Part shown: positions 15,393 to 24,634 of the stretch, in pieces
Layout of the letters: each line of letters starts with the position of its first letter
Numbering within the stretch: the stretch's first letter is position 1
Source of the DNA: Bifidobacterium breve
GTDB lineage: Bacteria > Actinomycetota > Thermoleophilia > Solirubrobacterales > Solirubrobacteraceae
NCBI GenBank assembly: GCA_945889475.1
Contig: CAMDBT010000012.1
Location: forward strand, 1 to 42,484
Reading direction: 5' to 3'
Length of the DNA: 42,484 nucleotides
The notes under the pieces: model-generated
What the model was told of the DNA's origin: nothing
The model's input: the letters and a program-made list of their open reading frames with translations, nothing else
The model's database searches: none
Program-made: the position numbers and the translations under genes

Positions 15393-16195
15393 GCACGCCG
15401 TTTGAGCTGGCAACCGCGGTCGAGCCGCTCGGCGAAGGGCGCTTGAGCGCGCTCTGCGACGTTGACTGGTCGGCGCCGCGTGGCCCCAACGGGGGTTATC
15501 TGGCGGCGATCATGGTTCGAGCGATGGCCGCCGAGCTCGGCGACGCCGAGCGCGAAGCGCGCTCGATCACGCTCCACTACCTCAGTCCCCCTGCCGCAGG
15601 CCCGATGTTGATCGAGGTAAAGATCGAGCGCTCGGGGCGAACGTTGACGACGCTCAGCGCTCGACTGGAGCAGGACGGCAAGTGTTGTCTGCTGGCGCTC
15701 GGCGCGTTCGCCGGGCGGTTCTCCGATCAGCGCCCGTTCGTAGCTCAGATGCCGCAAGTGCGAGCTGCCGCCGAGATCGAGCCGATTCCGATCCTCGAGC
15801 AGCTGCCACCGATCGCCCGCCAAGTTGTGATGCGTCCAGCGCTCGGGGCGCTGCCGTTTAGCGGCTCAGACGAGGCAATCAGCGGTGGCTGGATGAGTCT
15901 CAACGAGCCGCAGCGGCTCGATTCCGCAGCCCTGGCTCTGTACTGCGACGCTTGGCTGCCGGCGGTATTCACGCGCATGACCGAGCCTGTCGGCGCACCG
16001 ACCGTTGACCTTACAATCCATTTCCGCGACCCCGCCGCGGCGCTCGAGATCGACCCCTCAGAGTCTGTACTAGGCGTCTTTCGCTCCGGCACGGCGATTG
16101 AGGGCTTCGTCGAAGAAGACGGCGAGATCTGGTCGGCCGACGGCAGGCTGCTGGCCCAGAGCCGGCAGCTGGCGCTGCTGGTTGAGCCAAAGTAG
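15389..16195 (+). CDS. acyl-CoA thioesterase-like double-hotdog protein
   Basis: The 268-residue protein matches the TesB-like thioesterase superfamily: NGGYLAAIMVRAM near residue 34 (the HGG-type helix), ITLHYLSPPAAGP and a first hotdog sheet with IERSGRTLTTLSARL; a second hotdog has LTIHFRDPAAA, then SADGRLLAQSRQLALL at the C-terminus. It likely hydrolyses an acyl-CoA, substrate unknown. It is wedged between folB (ATGA overlap) and folK (2-nt gap), so it is transcribed with folate genes without an evident link to folate synthesis. Confidence 0.85.
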   Translation: MSTPFELATAVEPLGEGRLSALCDVDWSAPRGPNGGYLAAIMVRAMAAELGDAEREARSITLHYLSPPAAGPMLIEVKIERSGRTLTTLSARLEQDGKCCLLALGAFAGRFSDQRPFVAQMPQVRAAAEIEPIPILEQLPPIARQVVMRPALGALPFSGSDEAISGGWMSLNEPQRLDSAALALYCDAWLPAVFTRMTEPVGAPTVDLTIHFRDPAAALEIDPSESVLGVFRSGTAIEGFVEEDGEIWSADGRLLAQSRQLALLVEPK

Positions 16196-16197
16196 CG

Positions 16198-16722
16198 ATG
16201 GCTGCTGCGCAGATCGGCTATCTCGGCCTGGGCTCCAATGTCGGAGGCCGCCGCGAAAAGCTTCAGGCCGCGGTTGACGCAATGCCCGCCCAGGGGATCG
16301 CGGTGATCGCCTCATCTTCGACCTACGACACTGAACCGGTCGGCCTCGTGCTCGACCAGCCGACGTTCCTCAACGCCTGCGTGCAGATCAGCACTGAGCT
16401 GGGGCCCGAAGAGCTGCTCGACGCCTGTAAAGAGATCGAAGCGGCGCTCGGTCGCGACCTTGAAGGCTCCGTCCGCCACGGTCCGCGCCCAATCGACGTT
16501 GATCTACTGCTGCTCAGCGATCTCGTCTACGAGAGTGAGCGGCTCAGCCTGCCGCACGCTGCGACCACGTCGCGCCGTTTTGTCCTGATTCCGCTGCTGG
16601 AACTCGACTTTGAGTTGCGCGCGCCCGACGGCTCTCCGTTATCGGAGGCGCTCGTCGCGCTCGGCTTCGACGAGGGTGTAACGCGCGAAGGCGCGCCGCT
16701 GACTCTTCCAGCTGGCGACTAA
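16198..16722 (+). CDS. folK: 6-hydroxymethyl-7,8-dihydropterin pyrophosphokinase
   Basis: The 174-residue enzyme makes the pyrophosphoryl pterin used by FolP. Signature features are YLGLGSNVGGRREKLQAAV at the N-terminus, SSTYDTEPVG, the FLNACVQI strand and the HGPRPIDVDLLLL motif with its two metal-binding Asp residues, then LPHAATTSRRFVLIPLLEL. Its ATG begins two bases after the thioesterase stop. It ends convergently with the GST-like gene with a 4-nt overlap. Confidence 0.95.
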   Translation: MAAAQIGYLGLGSNVGGRREKLQAAVDAMPAQGIAVIASSSTYDTEPVGLVLDQPTFLNACVQISTELGPEELLDACKEIEAALGRDLEGSVRHGPRPIDVDLLLLSDLVYESERLSLPHAATTSRRFVLIPLLELDFELRAPDGSPLSEALVALGFDEGVTREGAPLTLPAGD

Positions 16723-17459
16723 GCGGCGCTCGGCAGTAGCGCGGCGGGAATCGTCCCGACCGGCGCGTGGCCTGGCGCTTCGGGGAAGCAGCGCAGCGTC
16801 AGAGCGGCGCAGGGGCGCTCGGCGAAGATTTCGCTGAAGTCGGCGAAGGTCATCAGCAGACGCAGACTAGAGGCGATCTGCAGGTCGGCTGCGTTGAACT
16901 GCTCGCTGCCGATGACCCCGTCGGCGATCCAGCCGTCAATCCGGTCAAGCAGGATCGGCAGTGTGCGGATGTCGTCGGCGTAGGTTTCGTCGCTGGCGCG
17001 GTTGGCGCGCATCTCCAGCGTCGTCACCGATGGGGCGATCAGCTTCAGCACCGGCACCGGGATTGGCGGCAGCTTCGACCCGACCGAGTAGTTGGCCATC
17101 ACCTCAGGGTGGGCCTTGAAGCTTGGCCACAACACGCGGCGAACGAGCGGCTGTAGCACTTCGTCGCCCCAGGCTTCGGCCTCCAGTACGGCGGCGCGCT
17201 TGTCGGCGTCGGCAGGAAACAGGGGAGGGTTGGGAACTAGCTCGTCGAGCCGCGCGAGGATCGCGCGCGAGCCGGTCAGCTTCTCGCCATCGATCTTGAT
17301 TCCAGGCACCGTTCGTTCGCCGAACAGCAGCTTCATTGCGCCCATGTGCATCGGTGGCGGGAATTCGACTACCGAGTAACGAAGCCCTTTGAGTTCGAGC
17401 GCGCGTTCAACGGTCGCGCACGGGTGAGAGCCGCCAACCACAAAAAGTTTGATCTTCAT
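16719..17459 (-). CDS. glutathione S-transferase-like protein
   Basis: The 246-residue protein has a thioredoxin-like N-terminal domain (KIKLFVVGGSHPCATVERAL, then ERTVPGIKIDGEKLTGSRAIL, which carries the cis-Pro and the Ser of the glutathione site) and an all-helical C-terminal domain (FNAADLQIASSLRLL). Substrate is unknown; actinobacteria often lack glutathione and may use another thiol. ATG 17459 was chosen because the thioredoxin fold begins immediately and TAATCT lies 8 nt upstream. It is the only minus-strand gene inside the conserved cluster. Confidence 0.85.
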   Translation of the reverse strand: MKIKLFVVGGSHPCATVERALELKGLRYSVVEFPPPMHMGAMKLLFGERTVPGIKIDGEKLTGSRAILARLDELVPNPPLFPADADKRAAVLEAEAWGDEVLQPLVRRVLWPSFKAHPEVMANYSVGSKLPPIPVPVLKLIAPSVTTLEMRANRASDETYADDIRTLPILLDRIDGWIADGVIGSEQFNAADLQIASSLRLLMTFADFSEIFAERPCAALTLRCFPEAPGHAPVGTIPAALLPSAA

Positions 17460-17467
17460 TGCCTGGG

Positions 17468-17512
17468 AGATTACTCGCTGATGCGTCGCCAATCCGTCCA
17501 GCCCGCTACCGT
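17468..17512. promoter_or_regulatory. divergent -10 elements (minus TAATCT, plus TACCGT)
   Basis: Minus-strand TAATCT (17473-17468) is 8 nt before ATG 17459 of the GST-like gene. Plus-strand TACCGT (17507-17512) is 7 nt before ATG 17520 of the DUF4282 gene. Both suggest leaderless transcripts from a 60-bp gap. Confidence 0.5.
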
Positions 17513-17519
17513 TGCGGCT

Positions 17520-17909
17520 ATGAGCGTTCCACCGGTAATCCCTACCTCCCGCGGCGGCTTCTTTTCGAGCCTCTTCGACCTCAGCTTCACGCGACTTGTT
17601 ACGACCCGCGTCGTCAAGGCGCTCTACATCCTGCTGATCGTCGTCGTGGCGATCGGTCTTGTCGCGACGATTACCTCTTCGATCATCGCTGGCTCGATCA
17701 CCGGCGTGCTGATCTCAGTGATCGGCGGCACGCTCGGCGCGCTGCTGACGATCATCTACGGCCGCATCATGCTCGAGGTTCTGCTCGCGATCTTTCGGAT
17801 TCTCGAAACCAACCGCGAGATCGCATATCTCCAGCGCCAGCAGCTGCTCGCGATTCAGCCGCAGGGCGCTGCAGGCGGCGCTTCACAGCAGCCCCCGCCA
17901 GCCGCGTAA
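17520..17909 (+). CDS. DUF4282 membrane protein
   Basis: The 129-residue protein has the DUF4282 pattern: FFSSLFDLSFTRLVTTRVVK ahead of a first transmembrane helix (ALYILLIVVVAIGLVATI), a second hydrophobic segment (about 60-84), then ILETNREIAYLQRQQ and a Gln/Pro/Ala tail. Function is unknown. It directly precedes coaX. ATG 17520 is fixed by TACCGT 7 nt upstream. Confidence 0.85.
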   Translation: MSVPPVIPTSRGGFFSSLFDLSFTRLVTTRVVKALYILLIVVVAIGLVATITSSIIAGSITGVLISVIGGTLGALLTIIYGRIMLEVLLAIFRILETNREIAYLQRQQLLAIQPQGAAGGASQQPPPAA

Positions 17910-17912
17910 GCT
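17907..17912 (+). promoter_or_regulatory. -10 element TAAGCT of coaX, built on the upstream stop codon
   Basis: TAAGCT ends 6 nt before ATG 17919; its TAA is the stop codon of the DUF4282 gene. No Shine-Dalgarno sequence is present. Confidence 0.55.
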
Positions 17913-17918
17913 GGCTCA

Positions 17919-18683
17919 ATGCTTCTGGTAGTTGACGTAGGTAATACGCAGACCCACTTCGGCACTTATGACGGCGGCGAGTTGGTCGAGCACTGGCGCT
18001 TCGCGACCGTTCGCGACTCAACCGCGGATGAGATCGGCGCTGCGTTGCGCAACCTCGTCCAGCTGCGCGGCGTTGAGCTGGAGCAGATCGACTCATCGAT
18101 CGTCTCCTCCACAGTCCCGCAGCTCGGGCCGCAGTGGCTTGAGATGACCGAGCGGTACCTCGACCACGAGATGCTCGTCGTCGGCCCCGGCTTCAAGACC
18201 GGCATGCCGCTGCGTTACGACAACCCGCGCGAGATCGGCGCCGACCGCCTCGTCAACGCCGTCGCCGCCTACGAGCGCACTCGCGGTGCCTGCATCGTCG
18301 TCGACTTCGGTACCGCGATCACCTACGACCCGGTTTCGGCCGCTGGCGAATACCTTGGCGGGATCATCAGTCCCGGCGTTGAAATCTCGGTCGAAGCGCT
18401 CGCCAGCCGTGCCGCCAAGCTGCCAAAGGTTGACCTTGAGCCGCCGCGCGCGCTGATCGGCAAGTCAACGATCGAGGCGATCCGCTCAGGCGTTATCTAT
18501 GGCTTTGCAGCGATGGTCGATGGGATCGTCGGTCGCCTGCTGGAAGAGATGGGCGAAGATACAGCGACAATCGCAACCGGCGGTCTCGCCCATCACATCG
18601 TCCCGTTTACGGAGCGGATCGATGAGATCGACGATCTGTTGACGCTCGAGGGTCTACGGATCCTGTTCGAGCGCAATCGCTGA
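17919..18683 (+). CDS. coaX: type III pantothenate kinase
   Basis: The 254-residue ASKHA-fold kinase phosphorylates pantothenate, the first step of CoA synthesis. Diagnostic motifs are LLVVDVGNTQTHFGTYD at the N-terminus (phosphate 1), the NPREIGADRLVNAVAAYE motif near residue 105, and the CIVVDFGTAITYD phosphate-2 motif. Length is standard. It lies in the position it holds in B. subtilis, between the fol/ftsH genes and lysS. Confidence 0.96.
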   Translation: MLLVVDVGNTQTHFGTYDGGELVEHWRFATVRDSTADEIGAALRNLVQLRGVELEQIDSSIVSSTVPQLGPQWLEMTERYLDHEMLVVGPGFKTGMPLRYDNPREIGADRLVNAVAAYERTRGACIVVDFGTAITYDPVSAAGEYLGGIISPGVEISVEALASRAAKLPKVDLEPPRALIGKSTIEAIRSGVIYGFAAMVDGIVGRLLEEMGEDTATIATGGLAHHIVPFTERIDEIDDLLTLEGLRILFERNR

Positions 18684-18698
18684 TCGGCCGGCGGCAGT

Positions 18699-18704
18699 TA
18701 CGCT
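18699..18704 (+). promoter_or_regulatory. -10 element TACGCT of dus
   Basis: TACGCT ends 7 nt before ATG 18712, favouring this ATG over the GTG 6 nt upstream. Confidence 0.5.
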
Positions 18705-18711
18705 TGTGCTG

Positions 18712-19713
18712 ATGGGTACTCCCGCTCTGACAGAGCCGTTCACGATTGGTGGCGTTGAAGCGCCCAACCGTGTCGTGCTCGCGCCGCTAGCTGGAATCGG
18801 CAACTGGTTCGTGCGGCTGCAGGCGAAGCGCTTCGGCGCCGGGCTAACCGTCAGCGAGATGATCTCCAGCTTCGCGATTCACCACCGCAACGAAAAGACG
18901 ATGCGCGACCTACTCGTGATTCACCCCGACGAGCGTGGCTTTCCAGGCCCGATCGCGTTTCAGCTGTTCGGCCAAGACCCGGAAGTGATGCGCTCGGCGG
19001 CGGCGACTGCCGCTGAGTATGGCGCCGACATCATCGACCTCAACATGGGCTGTCCGGTGCCGAAGGTGATGAAGAACGGCGCCGGCGCGGCATTGATCTC
19101 CGATCCAGCCCTCGCGGTTGAGATTGCGCGCGCGGCAGGCGACGGCAGCGGCCTGCCGGTGACGGTCAAACTTCGCTCCGGTCAGAGGAGCGGTGAGGCC
19201 GACGGCTATCAGTTGGCGCTTCGTCTCGTCGAAGAGGCCGGAGTAGCGGCGATCGCCTTCCATCCGCGCTCCGCGCAGGTGGGGCACAAGGGTTCGCCCG
19301 ACTATGAACTGGCCGCGAAGCTGGTAGAGGAGCTGCCGGTGCCGGTGATTCTCTCTGGCGGGATGAGCAACACGCAGGCCACGTTGGCAGCCCGCGAGCA
19401 GACCGGAGCGGCGGCAGTGATGTTGGCCCGCGGCGCGCTCGGCAACCCGTGGCTATTCGAGCGCGTTTTAGGGCTCCGGGTCGAGCCGCCAGCCCGCGAA
19501 GAGATCATCGCCGAGCTTGGCTGGATCGTTGATCGCGCCAGCGAACACCTTGGCGAGCAGCGCGCGGCCCGTTACCTGCGCAGCTTCTACCCCTGGTATC
19601 TGGATCAGCTTCAGCTCGATCAGCCAACCTTGCTCGCCTTTCAGCAGAGCGCGTCGATCGATCAGGTCCGCGCAATGCTGGCCGAGCTCGAACCGCTGAC
19701 CACCGCTGCGTAG
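18712..19713 (+). CDS. dus: tRNA-dihydrouridine synthase
   Basis: The 333-residue flavoenzyme reduces uridines in tRNA. The FMN TIM-barrel starts with APLAGIGNWFVRLQAKRFGA; the catalytic Cys114 lies in DLNMGCPVPKVMKNGAGAAL; PVTVKLRSGQ, IAFHPRSAQVGHKGSPDY and the phosphate-binding VMLARGALGNPWLFE follow, then the C-terminal helical domain. Length and the GCP motif match the DusB-type group. It precedes greA-lysS, as dus precedes lysS in Bacillus. Confidence 0.94.
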   Translation: MGTPALTEPFTIGGVEAPNRVVLAPLAGIGNWFVRLQAKRFGAGLTVSEMISSFAIHHRNEKTMRDLLVIHPDERGFPGPIAFQLFGQDPEVMRSAAATAAEYGADIIDLNMGCPVPKVMKNGAGAALISDPALAVEIARAAGDGSGLPVTVKLRSGQRSGEADGYQLALRLVEEAGVAAIAFHPRSAQVGHKGSPDYELAAKLVEELPVPVILSGGMSNTQATLAAREQTGAAAVMLARGALGNPWLFERVLGLRVEPPAREEIIAELGWIVDRASEHLGEQRAARYLRSFYPWYLDQLQLDQPTLLAFQQSASIDQVRAMLAELEPLTTAA

Positions 19714-19753
19714 TATCTCGCAGCGGCCGCAATGCGCCCGCGTGAACGCCCGC

Positions 19754-19759
19754 TATACT
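19754..19759 (+). promoter_or_regulatory. -10 element TATACT of greA
   Basis: TATACT in the 120-bp dus-greA gap is the best -10 match in the region and predicts a leader of about 68 nt. No obvious -35 or strong ribosome-binding site was seen before ATG 19834. Confidence 0.5.
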
Positions 19760-19833
19760 GCCCGCTTCGCTCGCGCCGAACAGGTTTGAGACCGAACAGT
19801 TGGCCCTTGCCACACCTCTAAAAGTGAACTCAG

Positions 19834-20316
19834 ATGACTAAAGAAGTGATCCTCACTCCAGCTGGCCTCAAGCGCCTTCAGAAGGAACTCCAGACGCTGC
19901 AGACCGATCGCCGCCGCGAAGTTGCCGAGAGGATCCGCGACGCGCGCGAGTTTGGTGAGATCGCCGAGAACTCGGAGTATGACGACGCGAAGAATGAGCA
20001 ATCGATGCTCGAGGCGAGGATCTCCCAGCTCGAGGAGCGGCTCCGTGATGCTCAGGTGATCGACAAGAAGAAGATCTCGACCGATGTCGTCCAAGTAGGC
20101 AACGCGGTTCATCTGAAGGACGAGAAGACAGGCAAGACGCAGAAGTTCACGATTGTCGGTTCAGCCGAGGCAAACCCGGCTGAGATGATGCTTTCGAACG
20201 AGTCGCCGGTCGGTCGCGCACTGATCGGCAAGAAGCGCAACGCGGTCGTTTCGGTGCCCGTTCCTAAGGGCGCTGCGCGCAAGCTGAAGATCACCAAGAT
20301 CGACGTCGGCCTCTAA
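19834..20316 (+). CDS. greA: transcription elongation factor GreA
   Basis: The 160-residue protein rescues backtracked RNA polymerase by stimulating transcript cleavage. The N-terminal coiled coil (LTPAGLKRLQKELQTLQTD onwards) has the DAREFGEIAENSEYDDAKNE signature carrying the acidic tip residues that reach the polymerase active site. The C-terminal FKBP-like domain has VVQVGNAVHL, FTIVGSAEANP and ESPVGRALIGKK. Full length. lysS follows after 20 bp. Confidence 0.96.
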   Translation: MTKEVILTPAGLKRLQKELQTLQTDRRREVAERIRDAREFGEIAENSEYDDAKNEQSMLEARISQLEERLRDAQVIDKKKISTDVVQVGNAVHLKDEKTGKTQKFTIVGSAEANPAEMMLSNESPVGRALIGKKRNAVVSVPVPKGAARKLKITKIDVGL

Positions 20317-20336
20317 ACCGTCATGATGGCGCTCTA

Positions 20337-21806
20337 GTGAGCGACCAACCGACAGATCAGCCGAGCGAGCTGCTGGCCGCCCGGCGAGCGAAGCTGGAAC
20401 GGATCCGCGCCGAGGGTGTGGAGCCATTTCCCCATCACTTCCCCGGTGTGACCGCGATCGCCGACGCGCAGGCTCCGTGGCAGCAGCTTGAGGCCGGTGA
20501 GGAGCGGGATGACTCTTACCGCATTGCTGGCCGCCTCGCCGCTCGCCGCGGCCAAGGCAAGATGGCCTTCCTCGACCTCGTCGACCGCAGCGGCCGAATG
20601 CAGGTTCAGGCGCGCGCCGACGTGCTCGGCGAAGCGGCGATGGCGCAGCTGATCGAATTCGACCTTGGCGACCTAGTTGGAATCGACGGCACGATCTTCT
20701 CCAGTCGCAGCGGCGAGCTGACGCTGCGCGTGACCGGCTTCACGCTGCTGGCCAAGAGCCTGCGCCCACCGCCCGACAAGCACCACGGTCTGCAGGACGT
20801 CGAAACTCGCTACCGCCGCCGCGAGCTCGACCTGATTGCCAACGAGGAGGCGCGAGCGCTCTTCGTCACGCGTGCCAAGATCGTCTCCGAGCTGCGCCGC
20901 TCGCTCGATGAGGACGGCTTCATCGAGGTCGAGACACCGGTCTTGCAGCCGCTCTATGGTGGCGCGCTGGCACGGCCGTTCGTGACCCACCACAACACGC
21001 TCGACCGCGACCTTTACCTGCGTATCGCAACCGAGCTCTACCTCAAGCGCTGCATCGTCGGCGGCCTCGAACGCGTCTATGAGCTCGGCAAGGACTTTCG
21101 CAACGAGGGGCTCTCAACGAAGCACAACCCCGAGTTCACGATGGTCGAGTGGTATGAGGCCTACGCCGACTACAACGACGCGATGGATCGCGTCGAGCAG
21201 CTCGTGCCAGCGATCGCGGCGGCAGTAGGCTACGACGGCGCGATCGACTTCTCCGCCCGATGGCCGCGAATTCCGCTGGCGCAGGCGATCAAGCAGGCGA
21301 CCTCAATCGACATCATTGAGGCCAGCGAGCGCGAGCAGCTCGTCGCTGCGATTGGTGCCTCGGAGCAGGTGAAGCTTGACGTCGAGGACCGCGCTTGGCC
21401 GGCGCTGGTTGACGACCTGCTGAGCAAGTACGTCGAGCCGACGATCACAAACCCGGTCTTCATCACCGACTACCCGACGGCGCTCTCGCCGTTCGCCAAA
21501 GCGCACCGCAGCCAGCCCGGCCTAGTTGAGCGCTTCGAGGCCTTCTGCGGCGGGATCGAGTTCGCTAACGCCTTCAGCGAGCTCAACGACCCCGACGAGC
21601 AGCGCCGCCGCTTTGAAGATCAGCGCAGCCTTGCCGCAGCAGGCGAAGAGGAATCGCAACCGTACGACGAGATCTTCGTCCAGGCGCTGGAGCAGGGAAT
21701 GCCGCCCACAGCAGGGGTCGGGTTGGGGATCGATCGGCTAGTGATGTTGCTTACCGGGCGAGACTCAATCCGAGAGGTTGTGCTGTTCCCGGCGATGCGT
21801 GACTGA
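20337..21806 (+). CDS. lysS: lysyl-tRNA synthetase, class II
   Basis: The 489-residue enzyme charges tRNA(Lys). An N-terminal OB-fold anticodon domain (YRIAGRLAARRGQGKMAFLDL) leads to the class II core: motif 1 around FIEVETPVLQPLYGGALARPF, motif 2 with LGKDFRNEGLSTKHNPEFTM, and motif 3 GVGLGIDRLVMLLTG near the C-terminus. GTG 20337 begins the ordinary N-terminal helix of LysRS (SDQPTDQPSELLAARRAKL). A weak CATGAT hexamer 9 nt upstream may provide separate transcription, but read-through from greA is as likely. Confidence 0.96.
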   Translation: MSDQPTDQPSELLAARRAKLERIRAEGVEPFPHHFPGVTAIADAQAPWQQLEAGEERDDSYRIAGRLAARRGQGKMAFLDLVDRSGRMQVQARADVLGEAAMAQLIEFDLGDLVGIDGTIFSSRSGELTLRVTGFTLLAKSLRPPPDKHHGLQDVETRYRRRELDLIANEEARALFVTRAKIVSELRRSLDEDGFIEVETPVLQPLYGGALARPFVTHHNTLDRDLYLRIATELYLKRCIVGGLERVYELGKDFRNEGLSTKHNPEFTMVEWYEAYADYNDAMDRVEQLVPAIAAAVGYDGAIDFSARWPRIPLAQAIKQATSIDIIEASEREQLVAAIGASEQVKLDVEDRAWPALVDDLLSKYVEPTITNPVFITDYPTALSPFAKAHRSQPGLVERFEAFCGGIEFANAFSELNDPDEQRRRFEDQRSLAAAGEEESQPYDEIFVQALEQGMPPTAGVGLGIDRLVMLLTGRDSIREVVLFPAMRD

Positions 21807-22015
21807 GCGCCATCGCGCTGGCTCGGCGCAGGCCACGCGCTGTTAGAATCGCTCTAATTAGCTTGCTACTTGCGATTTGATCGATCTGCCCCGTCAGGGC
21901 CGGTAGGTAGGGTAGGAAGCGGAATCGAAGCGCCTCTAAAACCGACCAACGTCAGAACTCAGACCGCCACCTCAACCGACCACCTAACCAGCTTCTTAGG
22001 AAGGACACGCAGAAG
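21807..22015 (+). promoter_or_regulatory. clpC promoter and long 5' leader
   Basis: The 209-bp gap has TAGAAT at 21844-21849 as the best -10, giving a leader of about 165 nt, long for this window. The leader holds a G-rich run (GGTAGGTAGGGTAGG, 21902-21916), two copies of ACCGACCA (21941-21948, 21975-21982) and a ribosome-binding sequence AGGAAGG at 21998-22004, 11 nt before ATG 22016. I saw no CIRCE, HspR (HAIR) or CtsR operator. A weak AGCGC/GCGCT hairpin after lysS lacks a T run. Confidence 0.5.
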
Positions 22016-24634
22016 ATGTTCGAGCGATTTACAGAGCGCGCCCGCCAAGTTGTAGTCCTCGCCCAGGAAGAGGCCCGCACGCTCAAGCACAACTACATCG
22101 GCACCGAGCACATCCTGCTCGGGCTGCTGCGTGAAGAGGAAGGTCTCGCCGCGCGCGTGCTTGAAAGCCTCGACATCACAACCGAGCGTGTCCGCTCACA
22201 GGTGGTCCGCATCGTTGGCTCAGGCGAAGAGGTCACATCCGGCCAGATTCCGTTCACGCCGCGCGCCAAAAAGGTGCTTGAGCTGGCGCTGCGGGAGGCA
22301 CTCAGCCTTGGCCACAACTACATTGGCACCGAGCACATTCTGCTCGGTCTAGTTCGTGAAAACGAGGGCGTCGCGGCCCGCATTCTGCTCGACTTCGACG
22401 CCGACTCGGAGAAGATTCGCAACGAAGTTATCCGCATGCTTTCAGGCCCGGGCGGTCGTCGTCAGGGCGGCTCCGGCCAAAGCGGCTCAGGCGCCGCCGG
22501 CTCCGGCGAAGGCAAGAAGTCGTCGAAGCTGCTCGACCAGTTCGGGCGCAACCTCACAAGGCTGGCCTCGGAGGGCAAGCTCGACCCGGTCGTCGGCCGT
22601 GAGACCGAGATTGAGCGGATCATGCAGATTCTTTCGCGCCGCACTAAGAACAACCCGGTGCTGGTCGGCGAGCCTGGTGTCGGCAAGACGGCTGTCGTCG
22701 AAGGGCTCGCGCAGCGAATCATCAGCTCCAACGTGCCGCCGCTACTGGCCGACAAGCAGATCTACACGCTCGACCTCGCGGCGCTCGTCGCCGGTTCGAA
22801 GTACCGCGGCGAATTCGAGGAGCGACTGAAGAAGGTGATGAAGGAGATCACTCAGCGCGGCGACATCATCCTCTTCATCGACGAAATTCACAACCTCGTC
22901 GGCGCCGGCGCTGCCGAAGGCGCGATCGACGCCGCCTCAATCCTCAAGCCCGCGTTGGCTCGTGGCGAGCTGCAGACGATCGGCGCAACAACGCTCGACG
23001 AGTACCGCAAGTATCTCGAGCGCGATAGCGCGCTGGAGCGTCGCTTCCAGCAGATTCTCGTCGAGCAGCCAACGATTGAAGAGTCGGTTCAGATCCTCGA
23101 AGGGTTGCGTGATCGCTACGAAGAGCACCACAAGGTTGAGATCACCGATGAAGCTTTGCGCGCCGCCTGCGAGCTAGCCGACCGCTACATCTCCGACCGC
23201 CAGCTTCCCGACAAGGCAATCGATCTGGTCGACGAAGCCGCCTCACGGATGCGGATCAAGACGATGACCGCACCTCCCGTCTACCGCGAGCTCGAGGAGG
23301 ACATCGAGCGCACGCGGCGCGAGAAAGAGGCCGCGATCGAAGACCAAGAGTTTGAGAAGGCCGCCGCTCTGCGCGACGATGAGCGCCAGCTGACGCAGAA
23401 GAAGCGCGAGCTTGAAGATGAGTGGCGCAGCGGCGAGAGCGACGGTCCAAGGCCGAAGATTGGCGAGGAAGAGATCGCCGACATCGTCTCAATGTGGACC
23501 GGCATCCCGGTCTTCAAGCTGACCGAGGCCGAGACCGCCAAGCTGGTCCGCATGGAAGAGGAGCTACATAAGCGCGTCGTCGGTCAACAGGCCGCCGTCG
23601 AGGTCGTATCGAAGGCGATCCGCCGCTCGCGTTCTGGCCTCAAGGACCCGAAGCGCCCAACCGGCTCGTTCATCTTCCTCGGGCCATCCGGTGTCGGCAA
23701 AACCGAGCTGGCGCGCACACTGGCGCAGTTCCTGTTCGGCGACGAAGACGCGATGACGCGGATCGACATGTCGGAGTACATGGAGAAGCACGCCGTCTCA
23801 CGGCTCGTTGGCTCCCCACCCGGCTACATCGGTTACGACGAGGGCGGTCAGCTGACCGAGGCGGTGCGCCGCAAGCCGTACTGCGTGCTGCTGCTCGACG
23901 AGATCGAGAAGGCTCACCCCGACGTTTTCAACATCCTGTTGCAGATCCTTGAGGACGGCCGCCTGACCGATTCGCAGGGCCGCACGGTTGACTTCCGTCA
24001 CGCGATCGTGATCATGACCTCCAATATCGGCGCTCAGGAGATCGCGCAGAACACGCCGCTCGGTTTCGCGGTCTCCGACGATGAGACGGGGATCAGCTAC
24101 GACGACATGAAGGGCCGGATTATGGGCGAGCTGAAGAAGGTCTTCCGCCCCGAGTTCCTCAACAGAATCGACGACGTGATCGTCTTCCACAAGCTGCAGA
24201 AGGACGAGATCAGGACGATCGTCGAGCTGCTGCTGGTGCGGATCCGCGAAACGCTCGCCGAGCGCCAGCTGCAGCTGGAGCTGACCGAGGAGGCCAAGGA
24301 TCTGCTGGTCGAGAAGGGCTGGGACCCAGCGATGGGGGCCAGGCCGCTGCGCCGCGCAATCCAGCGCTACATCGAGGATCCGCTTGCCGACTTCGTGCTC
24401 CGCTCGGAGCTAACGCCTGGTGGCACTGTGCTGGTCGAGGTAGCGCCCGAAGGCTCCGAGGACGAGGTCACTCTGACGGTGATCGAGCCGCTGAAGATAC
24501 CGGCGGCGGTCGGTGCTACTGAGCAGACCCATGATGACGACGAAGATTCCAGCGGCGACGATGGCGATCTCGCCGACGGCGCCGACGAGCCAGCCACTGA
24601 GGCGCCCGAACCGGATGATGGAGCAGCGTCATAG
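22016..24634 (+). CDS. clpC: ATP-dependent Clp protease ATP-binding subunit ClpC
   Basis: The 872-residue double-ring AAA+ unfoldase feeds substrates to ClpP. Two Clp-N repeats span residues 1-143 (each with [12 protein letters not shown]). A Gly/Ser-rich linker (144-170) joins the first AAA domain, Walker A GEPGVGKT at 218-225. A UVR domain (about 423-460, with [19 protein letters not shown]) marks ClpC rather than ClpA or ClpB. The second AAA domain has GPSGVGKT near 555-562 and ends with the [20 protein letters not shown] sensor-2 region. A tail of about 40 acidic residues follows. mcsA, mcsB and ctsR, neighbours in Bacillus, are absent. Confidence 0.97.
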   Translation: MFERFTERARQVVVLAQEEARTLKHNYIGTEHILLGLLREEEGLAARVLESLDITTERVRSQVVRIVGSGEEVTSGQIPFTPRAKKVLELALREALSLGHNYIGTEHILLGLVRENEGVAARILLDFDADSEKIRNEVIRMLSGPGGRRQGGSGQSGSGAAGSGEGKKSSKLLDQFGRNLTRLASEGKLDPVVGRETEIERIMQILSRRTKNNPVLVGEPGVGKTAVVEGLAQRIISSNVPPLLADKQIYTLDLAALVAGSKYRGEFEERLKKVMKEITQRGDIILFIDEIHNLVGAGAAEGAIDAASILKPALARGELQTIGATTLDEYRKYLERDSALERRFQQILVEQPTIEESVQILEGLRDRYEEHHKVEITDEALRAACELADRYISDRQLPDKAIDLVDEAASRMRIKTMTAPPVYRELEEDIERTRREKEAAIEDQEFEKAAALRDDERQLTQKKRELEDEWRSGESDGPRPKIGEEEIADIVSMWTGIPVFKLTEAETAKLVRMEEELHKRVVGQQAAVEVVSKAIRRSRSGLKDPKRPTGSFIFLGPSGVGKTELARTLAQFLFGDEDAMTRIDMSEYMEKHAVSRLVGSPPGYIGYDEGGQLTEAVRRKPYCVLLLDEIEKAHPDVFNILLQILEDGRLTDSQGRTVDFRHAIVIMTSNIGAQEIAQNTPLGFAVSDDETGISYDDMKGRIMGELKKVFRPEFLNRIDDVIVFHKLQKDEIRTIVELLLVRIRETLAERQLQLELTEEAKDLLVEKGWDPAMGARPLRRAIQRYIEDPLADFVLRSELTPGGTVLVEVAPEGSEDEVTLTVIEPLKIPAAVGATEQTHDDDEDSSGDDGDLADGADEPATEAPEPDDGAAS

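Noticed and set aside
21811-21824. AGCGC/GCGCT hairpin after lysS as a terminator
   Set aside because: Only a 5-bp stem and no T run.
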